Positions 62,699 through 64,000 of a stretch of DNA of 64,000 nucleotides are shown here, piece by piece. The DNA is taken from assembly GCF_002078875.1 (NCBI RefSeq), contig NC_034410.1:85169947-85233946 (forward strand), read 5' to 3'. The notes below the pieces were generated by a model. The model was given only the letters and a program-made list of their open reading frames with translations, was not told the DNA's origin and did no database searches. Positions within the stretch are counted from its first letter, which is position 1. Each line of letters begins with the position of its first letter. Source of the DNA: Numida meleagris (Eukaryota; Chordata; Aves; Galliformes; Numididae). Position numbers and translations under genes: made by a program.

Positions 62699-63609
62699 AG
62701 TCGAAGAGCTTTGCTGTTCCAAGGTGAACATTGTGCGTTAGTCAGCTGATTAGTTTTGTCAATATTTTTCCTTGAAAGAAAATCATACAATAGTTTTGTA
62801 TAGTAGTAGTATCCTGAACTTAACCCTGACATTTTTAGTAGTGTTACTTTTGTTTTTAATTTCCAGTCAGGTGTTTCCAATAGTTTTGACTGTGAGATAA
62901 ACCAATAGCTGATGATTAATGTAGTCATTGTAAAGAATATAAACAATCCTGGAAACAGAAATCAGAGTTCAAATATGGATTCTCACAGTAATTGCTTTTA
63001 ATAAGTGCAGAGAAGAAGTGAGGAGAAATCTGATGTTGAATTTTGTGTTGCCAAAGAGAAACTGCCCAGTGATAACAGAAGCATCAGACACAAAGTGCAG
63101 AGAGGTAGCACTTTGCACAGGAAGTATCATGAAACAGCCCATGTCAGCCCAGTAGTAATTGGGCCTTTGAAGTTTCAAATGTGAGAAGAGATGAACATTC
63201 ATCTTTAAAGTGTGCTGAGTCTCAGGGATTGCTTTTGGTTAAAGTAGGAATGTGCAGTTATTTGAAACCTGACCCTGAGGTCTCTAAAAAGTTTGGCTTA
63301 GGTTGTGCTAGAACTGACCTTGTAAATTTAGACAGCTGCTAGACTACTGCTAGGAGCAAATTATTACAGCAATTGTGATTTTCATGACTAGCATAAAAGC
63401 AAAGGGCACTTATTTAAGACCTGTGAGGTCAACTTTCACATTTACTACATTGCTGAGATGTAGAAGCAGTGGAATCTCGCGAGAATAATGTACTGTGAAG
63501 AACTTATAGATTCTGCATAAAGCTAGAGGAAAAAGGAAAAAAAACACTGAAATATAGGAGGCTAGTTCATTCAAGGTATGACTAGGCCTAATGTAAAGAA
63601 TATTATTTA

Positions 63610-63635
63610 AGAATATTTTATTTTTAAAATATTCT
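63610..63635. repeat. Perfect 11-bp AT hairpin
   Basis: AGAATATTTTA (63610-63620) and TAAAATATTCT (63625-63635) are exact inverted copies around TTTT. The composition is AT-only except for the ends, so chance is plausible. Confidence 0.5.
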
Positions 63636-64000
63636 CTATTCATAAGCATTTACAGACAAGGTACCAAAAATTAAAAAATCACGTAAACCTTGAAATTGTG
63701 ACAGATTTGTTCCATTTGATTGCTTTGCTTACATTATTTATTTAAGAAATACTTTAGTTTTAATTTGCTCTTTTAGAAGAGCAAAATGGATTTAACAAAG
63801 TTCAGTTGATAGTCTTTCTGAGTTTGTTACAGCTGAAGAGTAGATTTAACCCTAAGGTCAAAATCTAAGTTTGTTTTATGCCATGTTAGTTGGTCATAGT
63901 CTAGATTGAAATCTCACACTCAAATTTATTATTTAAACTTTGGCAGAGCTGTGATTCAATCCCATTTTTAAACTGTTTGAGGGATCTGAATTCAATGTTT

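Larger units (their letters stand above)
56611..64000. other. AT-rich DNA, no recognised gene
   Basis: No transposon or gene was recognised in the final 7.4 kb. It holds a pair of competing hairpins at 59234-59286, an AT microsatellite near 62680-62698 and a perfect 11-bp hairpin at 63610-63635. Open frames of 100-120 codons (57062-57409 minus, 59300-59662 minus, 62617-62946 minus) lack motifs, splice signals or compositional bias and are treated as chance. Confidence 0.5.

Noticed and set aside
62617..62946. 109-residue minus-strand open frame
   Set aside because: Composition reflects AT-rich DNA and a TA microsatellite; no domain recognised.
1..64000. tRNA, rRNA, CRISPR or prokaryotic features
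   Set aside because: No conserved tRNA box pairs, regularly spaced repeats or operon-like coding density were seen; the composition and CR1 content indicate a bird nuclear genome.

Overview
This window looks like AT-rich vertebrate nuclear DNA, and more precisely bird DNA. The diagnostic signal is CR1 retrotransposons of the avian type. Several end in the CR1 3' signature: a 'GGACTGGATGATCTTGTAGG' block followed by short ATTCTATG repeats. The younger copies suggest a chicken-like (galliform or related) genome, but no species-level marker is present, so that is inference. There are no rRNA or tRNA genes, CpG-island-like stretches, CRISPR arrays or bacterial-type operons. I could not recognise any host protein-coding gene. 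The many short open frames are chance frames or CR1 relics. The window is best read as an intergenic desert or the inside of a large intron.

Layout: 1-5.3 kb is unique AT-rich DNA. A CR1 3' end lies at 5.3-5.5 kb, an older CR1 tail at 14.7-15.1 kb and a short reverse CR1 tail at 26.05 kb. From 28.3 to 32.8 kb there are four CR1 pieces (one reverse, three forward). At 35.7-36.7 kb there is a possible LTR-derived fragment followed by a very old forward CR1 relic. At 36.9-41.5 kb lies the densest repeat block, all on the minus strand. It has a short CR1 tail, then a long CR1 that keeps parts of ORF1 (SGNH-esterase-like C terminus), endonuclease, reverse transcriptase and 3' end. That long element appears to be split by a second CR1 at 40.55-41.27 kb. 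From 48.8 to 51.4 kb are three very degraded minus-strand CR1 copies that I recognise by resemblance to reptile/turtle-type CR1. A forward relic follows at 52.8-53.0 kb and a better-preserved forward CR1 at 54.6-55.5 kb. The remainder is unique AT-rich DNA with scattered simple repeats and short hairpins.

No genes work together here. The most interesting non-repeat signals are four. (i) There are two exon-like segments at 44.17-44.27 and 46.26-46.31 kb with good splice signals and compatible phase. (ii) A CCAAT-box palindrome and downstream minus-strand polyadenylation signal at 55.8-56.3 kb are promoter- or LTR-like. (iii) A homeodomain/nuclear-receptor-motif-rich block at 25.1-25.4 kb could be a conserved enhancer. 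(iv) The CR1 copies form layers of different age, with one likely nested insertion that gives relative ages. I found no convincing evidence for a novel biological system.
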